This document shows positions 52,566 to 61,370 of a DNA stretch of 64,000 bases, piece after piece (position 1 is the first letter of the stretch; every line of letters begins with the position of its first letter). The notes below the pieces were generated by a model, which was not told the DNA's origin, made no database searches, and worked only from the letters and a program-made list of their open reading frames with translations. The position numbers and the translations under genes were made by a program. Source of the DNA: Streptomyces sp. JJ38 (lineage in GTDB: Bacteria; Actinomycetota; Actinomycetes; Streptomycetales; Streptomycetaceae); assembly GCF_019303475.1 (NCBI RefSeq), contig NZ_JABLSI010000011.1, forward strand, positions 1 through 64,000. Reading direction: 5' to 3'.

Positions 52566-54164
52566 TCAGCGGAAGCGGAGCGCCTTGAGGGCCTTCAGGG
52601 AGCGGGACATGAAGGCCGCGTACTGGGCGTCGGACATGCCCAGGGAGGGCGCCATCGGGAGCAGACGCTGCTGGGAGATGGTCTGGGCCTCGGTGAACTT
52701 GAGGATGCCCTCGGAGCCGTGGCGGCGGCCGAGCCCGGAGTCGCCCATGCCGCCCATCGGTGCCTGCACGCTGCCGTAGGCGGGGGCGAACCCCTCGTTG
52801 ATGTTGACGGTGCCGGTACGCAGCCGGGCGGCGACGTCCCAGGCCGAGCGGGCGCTGCGGGACCAGACGCTGGAGTTCAGGCCGTACGGGGTGGCGTTGG
52901 CCTGGGCGACCGCCTCGTCCGGATCGGAGTAGCGGTAGATGGAGACGACGGGGCCGAAGGTCTCCTCGGTGCAGACGCTCATGGGCTCCTGGACGCCCTC
53001 GAGGATGGTCGGCTCGTAGAACAGCGGGCCGATGTCCGGGCGGGCGGTCCCGCCGGCGAGGACGGTGGCGCCCTTGGCCACGGCCTCGTCGACGTGCCGG
53101 GAGACGGTCCCCAGCTGCGCCTCGGAGACGAGCGAGCCCATGTCGGCGCCGAAGGAGAGGGAGGCGCCGAGCCGCATGGCCCGGGTGCGGGCGACGAACT
53201 TCTCCACGAAGGAGTCGGCTACGGAGGCGTGCACGTAGAGGCGCTCGATCGAGATGCACAGCTGGCCGGCCGAGGAGAAGCAGGCGCGGGTGGCCCCGGC
53301 GGCGGCCTTGTCGAGGTCGGCGTCGGGCAGGACGATCATGGCGTTCTTGCCGCCCAGCTCCAGCGTGCTGCCCACGAGCCGGGCCGCGGCGCGCTGGGCG
53401 ACCTCGCGGCCGGTGCGGGTGGAGCCGGTGAAGGAGACGTAGTCGGCGCGCTCGACGACGGCGGGGCCGACGACGGGTCCCTCGCCGATCACGATCTGCC
53501 AGACGTCGGCGGGCATGCCGGCCTCGACCATGAGGTCCCGGGCCCACAGGGCCGTGAGCGCGGTCTCGGTGTCCGGTTTCATGACGACCGCGTTGCCCGC
53601 GGCGAAGGCGGGCAACGCGTCGCCGACGCTCAGCTCCAGCGGGTAGTTCCACGGCGAGATCATGCCGACGACACCGCGCGGCTGGCGCAGCTGCCGGGTC
53701 CGGGTCAGCAGCGGGACGGCGCCGGCGTGGCGCTTGGGCGCCAGGTAGGCGGGGGCCTTGCGGCCGTAGTGCCGGGCGGCCAGGCAGACGGCCTGGATCT
53801 CCTCGTGGGCGTGCAGCCGCGCCTTGCCCGTCTCCAGCTGGATGAGGTCGAGGACCTCGGCCTGGCGGCGGAGGAGGGAGTCGTGGAAGCGGAGCAGCAC
53901 GGCCGCGCGCTCACGGGCGGGCCGGGCCGCCCAGGCGCGCTGGGCCGCGCGGGCCCGCTCGAAGGCGGTGGCGACGTCCTCGGGGGTGGACTCCGGCAGC
54001 TCGGCCAGGCGGTCGCCGGTGAGCGGGGTGTGCGACGCGGTGCGGCCGGAGCCGCGGACGTCGCGGGTGAGGCGGGCGAGGAGTTCCGGGGTGACGACGT
54101 CGGCGGCGCCACGGGCGCCGGCGGGCGCAGCGGCGACCGGGTTCCTGTGCTGGGAGTCCGTCAT
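52566..54164 (-). CDS. gabD2: Succinate-semialdehyde dehydrogenase [NAD(P)+] family
   Basis: A 532-residue aldehyde dehydrogenase. The nucleotide site region reads VSFTGSTRTGREVAQRAAAR, the general-base Glu is in TLELGGKNAMIVLPDADLDK, and the catalytic Cys is in FSSAGQLCISIERLYV. Other signatures are EETFGPVVSIYRY and MGDSGLGRRHGSEG. It would oxidise succinate semialdehyde or a related aldehyde to the acid, and with the GMC enzyme could form an alcohol-aldehyde-acid route. The start at ATG 54164 lacks a ribosome site, but TACCCT lies exactly seven bases upstream, so it is probably leaderless. Confidence 0.88.
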   Translation of the reverse strand: MTDSQHRNPVAAAPAGARGAADVVTPELLARLTRDVRGSGRTASHTPLTGDRLAELPESTPEDVATAFERARAAQRAWAARPARERAAVLLRFHDSLLRRQAEVLDLIQLETGKARLHAHEEIQAVCLAARHYGRKAPAYLAPKRHAGAVPLLTRTRQLRQPRGVVGMISPWNYPLELSVGDALPAFAAGNAVVMKPDTETALTALWARDLMVEAGMPADVWQIVIGEGPVVGPAVVERADYVSFTGSTRTGREVAQRAAARLVGSTLELGGKNAMIVLPDADLDKAAAGATRACFSSAGQLCISIERLYVHASVADSFVEKFVARTRAMRLGASLSFGADMGSLVSEAQLGTVSRHVDEAVAKGATVLAGGTARPDIGPLFYEPTILEGVQEPMSVCTEETFGPVVSIYRYSDPDEAVAQANATPYGLNSSVWSRSARSAWDVAARLRTGTVNINEGFAPAYGSVQAPMGGMGDSGLGRRHGSEGILKFTEAQTISQQRLLPMAPSLGMSDAQYAAFMSRSLKALKALRFR

Positions 54165-54171
54165 AGAGGGG

Positions 54172-54177
54172 AGGGTA
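54172..54177 (-). promoter_or_regulatory. Candidate leaderless -10 of the semialdehyde dehydrogenase gene
   Basis: TACCCT on the minus strand, ending seven bases before ATG 54164. It fits TANNNT and there is no purine-rich ribosome site in the gap. A TTGCAA string lies further upstream. Confidence 0.5.
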
Positions 54178-54399
54178 CGGCCCGGGAAAGCGATTGGGTA
54201 CCCGGCGGTAACACTGTTTTTGCAAAATCTGCCAGTAATCACTGGCGTGAATCGTTCACCCGTCCGAGCGAGGCCGGACGCGCCGTCCCGGCGGGGCGAG
54301 TGCCGCGTCACGGCGGCCTGGCCGACCGGCGACCAAGGGCGTCGGCGGCCCAGCGCCCAAGGGCGTCGGCGGCCCGGCGGCCAAGGGCGTCGCAGCCGG

Positions 54400-56676
54400 T
54401 CAGCCCGTGGCGCGGTACGTGTCGACGACCTGGGAGAAGTGCGCGTCGATCTCGGCCCGGCGGTCCTCGGGGCCCCGCACCAGCACGACGTGGTACTTGG
54501 ACCCCAGCAGCATCGCCCGGTTGCGCACGAGCGTCCGCCGCCCGCCCGACTCCCAGACGAACTCGCCCTCCGCCATCGCCGTGTCGCCTACGGTGATGCT
54601 GCGGACCCCACTCACCGTCTTCCAGGCGGTGGACTCGCGGTAGTCGGCGAGCTCGGGCTCATCGGCGAGCTGGTACTCGCGCGGGTCCGTCCCGTACGTC
54701 CCCGTCCCGTCCCGGCCGGGCACGACGACCAGTTGCAGCGCGCCCTGGCTGAACCGGACCTGCCCGTTGCTCGTACGCCCCCGCGTCCATCCCTCCGGCA
54801 CGGCGATCTGGAACCCGGCCGGATCGCGGTGGAGGACGTAGCCGTCCGGCACGGCCTGCTCCTCGCCGTCCGGCTCCCCGGACTGCGGCGTCTCCGACGA
54901 CTGCCCCGGCTCGGGCTCCTCCTCCGGCGGCTCGGCGTCCTCCGAGGCGCCCGGCTCCGGCGAGCCCGGCGGCGGGTCCTGCTCCTCCCGGGGCCGCTCG
55001 CCCGGCACCTCGCCGACCGAGCCGGGCCGGTTCCGGTCGGACGGGTCGGCGGGCGGCATCAGCAGCGCCGCCGCGGTGACGGCCGAGACCAGCCCCAGCA
55101 GCACGGCACCGAGCAGCAGCAGCCCCAGCCGACGCGGGCTGCGGGGCCGCCGGGACCGGCCGCCCCGGTGGCGCGACCTCGGCACCGGCACCGGCCGCTT
55201 CTCCGTCCGCCTGCGCCGCACCAACTCCCCCCGCAGCCGCAGGATGGGCAGCCGCCGCGGGTCCGTGCGGCGCCCGGAGGTGAGCGACGGGTGCGCCGTG
55301 ACGAGGTTACGGCCGGCGTCCGGCTCGGGCGCCGAGCGGATAAGCGAACGCAGCCAGCCGCACAGCTCCTCGAACTGCGGCCTCTCCGTCGGGTCCTGAC
55401 GCAGCAGCGACTCGATGACGGGACGCAGCGGGCCGCACTCCTCGGCGAACGCGGGCGGTTCCGCGCACACCATCTGCACGAGCTCCGGCACGCTGTCCTC
55501 GGGATAGGGGGCGTGCCCCTGCACCGCACGGTAGAGCAGGGCGCCGACGGCCCACAGGTCCGCCGCCGGGCCGACGGGCGGCGCCAGCCGCCAGTTCTCG
55601 TGGACGGGGCCGGCCTGCTCCGGCGCCCAGCGCTCGGTCACCGGGCCGACCGTCGTCATCCGGGCCTGCCGGGCCCGTTCGGCGGCCAGTGCCGTCTCCG
55701 GGCCCCGGTAGCGGCCCGGCGTCACCGGCTCGGACCAGGGCTCCGGCTCCGGCTCGCCCCAGACGTCCGGCGCGGTGTCGGCGTCCCCGTACGGCACGCC
55801 GTACGCGTCGTGTTCGGCGTACGCGTCGTGCGGCACGTCGTCATGGCCCGCGTCCCGTCCGGCTTCGGCGTAGGTGTACTCGGGCGGCAGCGGCGGGAGT
55901 GGGGAGCGATGGGCGGCCGGCCCGGGCTTGTCACCGCCCCAGGGACCGTACTGCGCGCGCCGACGCTCCGGCTCCGGCTCGGGCTCCGGCCGGGGCCGCT
56001 CCTCGGGCTCGAAGCCGGGGCCGGGGCCGGGGCCACTGTCCCGGGCGGGCTGTTCGGGCGACGGCTCGTCGACGTCCGGCGCCATCGGGCCTTCCGTCGG
56101 CAGCGGGTCGTACCCGCACAGGGCCTCCTCCGCCGCTCCGGAGGCGAGGCCGGTGAGCAGGGCGCGCCCGTCGTCGCAGACGAGCACGGACCGTGCGGTG
56201 ATGTTCCGGTGCGTCCAGCCGTAGGTGTGCACGGCGCTGAGGCCCGCCAGCAGGTCGGCCGCGATCTCGGCGGCCCGGTGCGGGGTCAGGGGGCCGTCCG
56301 CGATGACGGCGGCGAGCGTCCGGCCCGCGACGAGTTCGCTGACGATCCACAGGCCGTCGTCCTCGACGAAGACGTCGAAGACCTGGTCCAGCCGGGGGTG
56401 GTCGGGTATCCGGGCGGCGGCCAGGGCCGCGTCCACGGCGCGGCGCACCGCCGGGTCGCCCGGCTCCCGCGTCGCCCGCGACCGCGGCCAGCCTGCGGTG
56501 CCCGGCTCCCCGAGCACCTCCGCGTCCACCACCTCCGGCAGCGGCACCTGGCGGACGAGGACCTCCTGACCGCTGGCCGTGTCGTAGGCGACGGCCTCGC
56601 ACAGCTCGTGGTCCTCCGGCGACGGCCGGGGCAGGCGGTAGCGGCCGGCCAGCAGCCGACCCGCGAACTCGTCCAC
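54400..56676 (-). CDS. Membrane Ser/Thr kinase homologue, probable pseudokinase
   Basis: A 758-residue protein with an N-terminal kinase fold, a membrane helix near residue 540 (LGLLLLGAVLLGLVSAVTAA), a Pro/Glu-rich linker and an extracellular domain (YVLHRDPAGFQIAVPEGWTR onward). The kinase signatures are altered: the Gly-rich loop is absent, the ATP Lys position reads VLVRQV, HRD is HRN (THRNITARSVLV) and DFG is TGL (LLTGLASG). These changes should abolish phosphotransfer, so it may regulate or scaffold the active kinase encoded upstream. A further insert of about 200 residues in the activation-loop region is Pro/Glu/Asp/Tyr-rich. GTG 56676 has GGGGAGG four bases upstream. Confidence 0.82.
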   Translation of the reverse strand: MDEFAGRLLAGRYRLPRPSPEDHELCEAVAYDTASGQEVLVRQVPLPEVVDAEVLGEPGTAGWPRSRATREPGDPAVRRAVDAALAAARIPDHPRLDQVFDVFVEDDGLWIVSELVAGRTLAAVIADGPLTPHRAAEIAADLLAGLSAVHTYGWTHRNITARSVLVCDDGRALLTGLASGAAEEALCGYDPLPTEGPMAPDVDEPSPEQPARDSGPGPGPGFEPEERPRPEPEPEPERRRAQYGPWGGDKPGPAAHRSPLPPLPPEYTYAEAGRDAGHDDVPHDAYAEHDAYGVPYGDADTAPDVWGEPEPEPWSEPVTPGRYRGPETALAAERARQARMTTVGPVTERWAPEQAGPVHENWRLAPPVGPAADLWAVGALLYRAVQGHAPYPEDSVPELVQMVCAEPPAFAEECGPLRPVIESLLRQDPTERPQFEELCGWLRSLIRSAPEPDAGRNLVTAHPSLTSGRRTDPRRLPILRLRGELVRRRRTEKRPVPVPRSRHRGGRSRRPRSPRRLGLLLLGAVLLGLVSAVTAAALLMPPADPSDRNRPGSVGEVPGERPREEQDPPPGSPEPGASEDAEPPEEEPEPGQSSETPQSGEPDGEEQAVPDGYVLHRDPAGFQIAVPEGWTRGRTSNGQVRFSQGALQLVVVPGRDGTGTYGTDPREYQLADEPELADYRESTAWKTVSGVRSITVGDTAMAEGEFVWESGGRRTLVRNRAMLLGSKYHVVLVRGPEDRRAEIDAHFSQVVDTYRATG

Positions 56677-56899
56677 GACGCCTCCCCACCAGGCGGACCA
56701 CACCGCGCCGAGACCGTCAGAAGCGCTCCGTGGCGGCCCGATTGCGGATGCTTACGGTCTCCGGCCTTTCACGATACGTGCTGTCGGGGCGCCGCGGGAC
56801 ACCTCGGCGCACTCGGCGGAGCATGCGACCGCGCAACCGGCGCACACCCGGGCCCTCGCGTCCCACGCTTGTCCACCCCCGTACACTTCCCCGTCCCCT

Positions 56900-59236
56900 C
56901 TACTTCTCCTCGGGTTTGAAGGTCGCGAACGCCGTCTCGCGCAGCGTCCGGCACTCCTCTCCGTCCCAGGCGTCGGCCCGGCAGGTGATGAGGATGGCGT
57001 GCCCGCGTCCGGCGTCCACGCGGAAGCCGCGGTTGAGCGAGCGCAGCCGCTGGCCGTCGCGGGTGTGCTCGTACGTCCAGTCGGCGACCGTCGGGTAGTC
57101 CCGCCACGTGACGGGCTCGATGCCGACGAGCGAGTAGTCGCGGAAGTTGCCCTTGACCGCCTTCTCCAGCAGCTCCCACGCCGACATGGCGCTGTCCGTC
57201 GGGCTGCTGGTGTAGTCGACCTGGACGCTGGGAACGCCGCCCTTCTCGGCCGCGTAGATCCCGCCGGAGTTCCGGCCGGCTATGCCGACGCGGCTCCAGC
57301 CCTCGGGCATGGCCATGGAGAAGTGGAAGCGGTCGTCGGTGACCATGGTGTAGCCGTCGGGCAGCCCGTTGCCGGGCTCTTCGTCGTTGCCGCCCCCGTC
57401 CTCGCCGCTGCCCGGATCGCCGGTGCCGCCCGCGTCCTCGCCGCCGTTCGCACCGTCGTCCCCGGCGCCTCCCTCGGAACCGCTCTCGCCGTCGGTGTTG
57501 CCGTCCCCTCCGCCGGTGCCACCGTCGCCGGAGCCGCCGCCGTCGCCGCCGGAGGTGACGCCGCTCGACGACGCGTCGTCCTTGCCGGACGGGTCGTCAC
57601 CGTCGCCGCTGTTGAGCGTGAAGGCGAGCACCGCGCCGAGCACCCCGACCAGGACGACGACGATCGCCGCGATGACGGCACCGGACGGCCGCCGCCGTGA
57701 GCCGCCGTCACCCGCGCCCTCCCCCGAGCGGCCGGCCGTGGTGACGAACGCGGCGAGCGGCTGGCGCTTCGGCTCGCCCTTCCCGGCCGAGGCGGCGCTC
57801 GTCTCCTCGCGCCCGGCGGCGGCAGGGGCGCCGGAGGCGGCGGCACCGGAGGCCCGCTCGCCCTTCGTCAGCTTGGCCGCGGGCAGCGCGACCGTCCGCG
57901 TCCCGCCCGGCCCCGCGGGGCCGGGCTCCTCGGGGGCGTCCAGCACGGCCTGGAGCAGCGCGCGGGCCCCCGCCTCGTCCAGCCGCTTGGCCGGGTCCTT
58001 CAGCAGCAGCCCGTAGATGACCTCCTCCAGCTCACCGGCGTTGCGCGGCGGTTCCAGCGGATCGGTCATGACGGCGGTGAGCGTGGCGATCGCCGAGCCC
58101 TTGTCGTAGGGCGGCGTGCCCTCGACGGCCGCGTAGAGGAGGCCGCCCAGCGACCACATGTCGGCGGGCGGGCCGGGGCGCCCGCCGCGCGCCCGCTCCG
58201 GGGAGATGTAGGAGGGCGCGCCGACGAGCATGCCGGTGGAGGTCACCGATGGGTCGCCCTCGACCTTGGCGATGCCGAAGTCCGTCAGCACGACGCGGCC
58301 GGTGTCCTGCTCGATGAGCACGTTGGACGGCTTCACGTCCCGGTGGACGATGCCCTCCCGGTGCGCGGCGCGCAGGACGCCCAGGACGGCCAGGCCGATC
58401 TCGGCCGCCCGACGCGGCGTCACCGGGCCCTCCTCGCGGATGACGTCGGCCAGGGAGCGGCCCTCGACCAGCTCCATGACGATCCACGGGCGGTCGTCCT
58501 CGTCGACGACGTCGAAGACGGTGACCGCACTGCCGCTGCGGATGCGGGCGATGGCCTTCGCCTCGCGCAGGGTGCGGGTGATGAGGCGGCGCTTCTCGTC
58601 CTCGTCGATGTCGGAGGGGAAGCGCAGCTCCTTCACCGCGACGGTGCGGCCCAGGATCTCGTCCCGCGCCCGCCACACGGTGCCCATGCCGCCGCGGCCC
58701 TGCACGCCGCCGAGGCGGTAGCGGCCCGCGAGCAGCCGGCCCGTCTCCCGCCCCGGCGCGGCGGTGACCGGCTTGGCCGCCTCCGGCTCCCGGCCCGACG
58801 GGGCGTCGGACCCCGGCGCCTCGTCGGCGGCCTCGGGCCGGGCGTCGGGCTCGGCGTCGTCGGCGGCCTCCGTCGTCTCCGGTGCCGCGGCCTCCGGTTT
58901 GGCGGGCGTCGCGGCGTCGTCCGCGCCCGAGGCGTCGTCAGCGCCCGCCGCGTCCTCGGCGCCCCCGGCGTCCTCAGCACGCGCGGTGTCCGACGCGTCG
59001 CTCACCCGGCCCGGGGCGGGCGGGGGGTGGGCGGGGGCCGCCGCCGACTCTCCGTCAGCGCCGTTGGCCGTGCCCCTGGCTGCCGTGCCCCTGGCCGCGG
59101 GCTCCGCGCTCCGGGCAACCTGCCGGGCGTCGACGGCGTCGTTACGCTCGGAGCCCTCCCCACGGGTGGCGGCGCCCGCGGCCGTGTCCCCGGTGGCGGC
59201 GTCGGCCCTGGCCGTCCTGCCGTCGTCCTCGCCCAT
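56900..59236 (-). CDS. Eukaryotic-type Ser/Thr protein kinase with extracellular domain
   Basis: A 778-residue membrane kinase. After a disordered Ala/Asp/Glu/Gly-rich leader of about 175 residues, the kinase domain has every catalytic element: Gly loop GGVQGRGGMGTVWRARDE, Lys in RTVAVKELRF, HRDVKPSNVL, DFGIAK and the activation segment SYISPERARGG. A membrane helix (SGAVIAAIVVVLVGVLGAVL) near residue 545 leads to a Gly/Asp/Ser linker and an extracellular domain (DGYTMVTDDRFHFSMAMPEG onward) related to that of the neighbouring pseudokinase. In S. coelicolor a kinase cluster between the same neighbours has been linked to sporulation wall synthesis; that link is from memory. ATG 59236 has GAGGGGAAG upstream. 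Confidence 0.92.
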   Translation of the reverse strand: MGEDDGRTARADAATGDTAAGAATRGEGSERNDAVDARQVARSAEPAARGTAARGTANGADGESAAAPAHPPPAPGRVSDASDTARAEDAGGAEDAAGADDASGADDAATPAKPEAAAPETTEAADDAEPDARPEAADEAPGSDAPSGREPEAAKPVTAAPGRETGRLLAGRYRLGGVQGRGGMGTVWRARDEILGRTVAVKELRFPSDIDEDEKRRLITRTLREAKAIARIRSGSAVTVFDVVDEDDRPWIVMELVEGRSLADVIREEGPVTPRRAAEIGLAVLGVLRAAHREGIVHRDVKPSNVLIEQDTGRVVLTDFGIAKVEGDPSVTSTGMLVGAPSYISPERARGGRPGPPADMWSLGGLLYAAVEGTPPYDKGSAIATLTAVMTDPLEPPRNAGELEEVIYGLLLKDPAKRLDEAGARALLQAVLDAPEEPGPAGPGGTRTVALPAAKLTKGERASGAAASGAPAAAGREETSAASAGKGEPKRQPLAAFVTTAGRSGEGAGDGGSRRRPSGAVIAAIVVVLVGVLGAVLAFTLNSGDGDDPSGKDDASSSGVTSGGDGGGSGDGGTGGGDGNTDGESGSEGGAGDDGANGGEDAGGTGDPGSGEDGGGNDEEPGNGLPDGYTMVTDDRFHFSMAMPEGWSRVGIAGRNSGGIYAAEKGGVPSVQVDYTSSPTDSAMSAWELLEKAVKGNFRDYSLVGIEPVTWRDYPTVADWTYEHTRDGQRLRSLNRGFRVDAGRGHAILITCRADAWDGEECRTLRETAFATFKPEEK

Positions 59237-59462
59237 GCTTCCCCTCGCGATCGCCCGCCCAGCAAGTCGCCTCATTGTCCCCCATGCCCGGGGAGGGAAC
59301 GGAACAGCCCCGACGGGAAAGGGTGGTGGTGACCGAGGACCGGAGCGAGGCCGTCGCGGGCCGCCGCGAGGGGGCGGGCCGCCGCGAGGGGACGGGCCGC
59401 CGCAAGGGGCCGAGCGCAGGCCGACGCAGGGGCCCGTGCCGTGGGCGCCGCGGGGCCGCCCG

Positions 59463-61169
59463 TCAGCCGTCCACGATCTCCGGGGCGCCGAGCCGCGCCG
59501 CGTCCGCCGTCTGGTCGTCGGGCTGGAGCTGGGACTCGCGTTCGGCCTCCACCCGCTTCTCGTAGTGCCGGACTTCGCGCTCCACGTGCTCCGCGTCCCA
59601 GCCCAGAACCTCGGCCATCAGCTCCGCGCACTCCCGCGCGCTGCGCGTGCCCCGGTCGAAGGTCTCGATGGAGATGCGCGTGCGCCGCGTGAGCACGTCG
59701 TCCAGGTGCCGGGCGCCCTCGTGCGAACAGGCGTAGACGATCTCGGCCTTGAGGTAGTCGTCGGCGGCGGGCAGCGGTTCGCCCAGCCGGGGGTCCGCCG
59801 CGATCAGGTCGAGGACTTCTTCCGCCAGCGTTCCGTATCTGTTCAGCAGATGCTCGACCCGGGCCACGTGCAGCCCGGCCCGGGCGGCCATCCGGGCGCG
59901 GGCGTTCCACCGCGCGTGGTAGCCCTCGGCCCCGGCGAGCGGGACGTCCTCGGTGCAGCAGTCGGCCACCCGGTGGTCCAGCCCGCGCACGGCCTCGTCC
60001 ACCGCGTCCTTGGCCATCACCCGGTACGTCGTGTACTTGCCGCCCGCGATGACCACCATGCCCGGCACCGGGTGGGCGACGGTGTGTTCCCGCGACAGCT
60101 TGCTCGTCGCCTCCGACTCGCCCGCGAGCAGCGGCCGCAGGCCGGCGTACACGCCCTCCACGTCGTCCCGCGTGAGCGGCGTCGACAACACGGTGTTGAC
60201 GTGCTCCAGCAGGTAGTCGATGTCGGCGCTGGACGCGGCCGGATGCGCCTTGTCCAGCTCCCAGCGGGTGTCCGTCGTACCGATGATCCAGTGCCGCCCC
60301 CAGGGGATGACGAACAGCACGCTCTTCTCTGTGCGCAGGATCAGCCCTGTCGAGGAGTTCACCCGGTCCCGCGGAACGACCAGGTGGATGCCCTTGGACG
60401 CCCGCACGTGGAACTGGCCGCGCTCCGCGATCAGGCCCTGGGTGTCGTCCGTCCACACCCCGGTGGCGTTGATGACCTGCTGTGCCCGTACCTCGAACTC
60501 CCCGCCCAGCTCGGCGTCCCTGACCCGGGCTCCGACAACGCGTTCCCCCTCGCGCAGGAAGCCGACGACGCGTGCCCGGTTCGCCGCGAGGGCGCCGTAG
60601 GACGCCGCCGTCCGCACCAGCTCCGCCACGTACCGCGCGTCGTCCACCTGGGCGTCGTAGTACTGCAACGCGCCCACCAGCACGTCCTTGCGCAGGCACG
60701 GGGCCACCCGCAGCGCCCGGCGCCGGCTGAGGTGCCGGTGGAGGGGCAGCCCGCGACCGTGCCCGGACGACACCGACATCGCGTCGTACAGGGCCACGCC
60801 CGATCCCGCGTACCACCGCTCCCAGCCCTTGTGCTGCAACGGGTACAGGAACGGTACGGGCTTCACCAGGTGCGGCGCGATGCGCTCCAGCAGCAGCCCC
60901 CGCTCCTTCAGCGCCTCTCTGACCAGCGCGAAGTCCAGCATCTCCAGATATCTCAGGCCGCCGTGGATGAGCTTGCTGGACCGGCTGGACGTGCCCGAGG
61001 CCCAGTCCCTCGCCTCGACGATGCCGGTGGACAGCCCGCGCGTGGCGGCGTCCAGGGCCGCACCCGCGCCGACGATGCCGCCGCCCACCACCAGAACGTC
61101 CAGCTCTCGTTCGGCCATCCGGGCGAGGGACTCCGCCCTCTCGACCGGCCCAAGCGTCGCTGTCCTCAC
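59463..61169 (-). CDS. glpD: Aerobic glycerol-3-phosphate dehydrogenase
   Basis: A 568-residue membrane-associated flavoenzyme that oxidises sn-glycerol 3-phosphate to dihydroxyacetone phosphate and passes electrons to the quinone pool. The FAD site is DVLVVGGGIVGAGAALDAAT near residue 27, followed by GTSSRSSKLIHGGLRYLE, the strongly conserved family element. KGIHLVVPRDRVN and GRHWIIGTTDTRWE cover the substrate domain, and a C-terminal helical cap (RYGTLAEEVLDLIAADPRL) follows. GTG 61169 has GGGAGG five bases upstream and fits the family length; longer starts add a Cys-rich leader with no support. The divergent dehydrogenase homologue starts 201 bases away. Confidence 0.95.
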   Translation of the reverse strand: MRTATLGPVERAESLARMAERELDVLVVGGGIVGAGAALDAATRGLSTGIVEARDWASGTSSRSSKLIHGGLRYLEMLDFALVREALKERGLLLERIAPHLVKPVPFLYPLQHKGWERWYAGSGVALYDAMSVSSGHGRGLPLHRHLSRRRALRVAPCLRKDVLVGALQYYDAQVDDARYVAELVRTAASYGALAANRARVVGFLREGERVVGARVRDAELGGEFEVRAQQVINATGVWTDDTQGLIAERGQFHVRASKGIHLVVPRDRVNSSTGLILRTEKSVLFVIPWGRHWIIGTTDTRWELDKAHPAASSADIDYLLEHVNTVLSTPLTRDDVEGVYAGLRPLLAGESEATSKLSREHTVAHPVPGMVVIAGGKYTTYRVMAKDAVDEAVRGLDHRVADCCTEDVPLAGAEGYHARWNARARMAARAGLHVARVEHLLNRYGTLAEEVLDLIAADPRLGEPLPAADDYLKAEIVYACSHEGARHLDDVLTRRTRISIETFDRGTRSARECAELMAEVLGWDAEHVEREVRHYEKRVEAERESQLQPDDQTADAARLGAPEIVDG

Positions 61170-61312
61170 CGCTGCCTCCCGTGGTGTCGCACCGTCCCGG
61201 GGCCTACACGTCGATGTTCCCCCATGGCACCGACGCTGACCCTCGCACTGTCCACAGCCCGCGCAATCCACCATATCTGTCATATATGCGCTTAACCTGA
61301 CGTAACGGCTCA

Positions 61313-61330
61313 TCATGCAGAGTCATGCAG
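61313..61330 (+). repeat. Direct TCATGCAG repeats in the glpD/dehydrogenase gap
   Basis: TCATGCAG occurs at 61313-61320 and 61323-61330, ten bases apart, one helical turn. The gap also has an AT-rich block at 61272-61287. It is the shared promoter region of glpD and the nucleotide-sugar dehydrogenase homologue and may hold an operator. Confidence 0.35.
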
Positions 61331-61370
61331 ACCGCCAGGGGACACACATCAGGGGAAGGGACTCGTCGCC

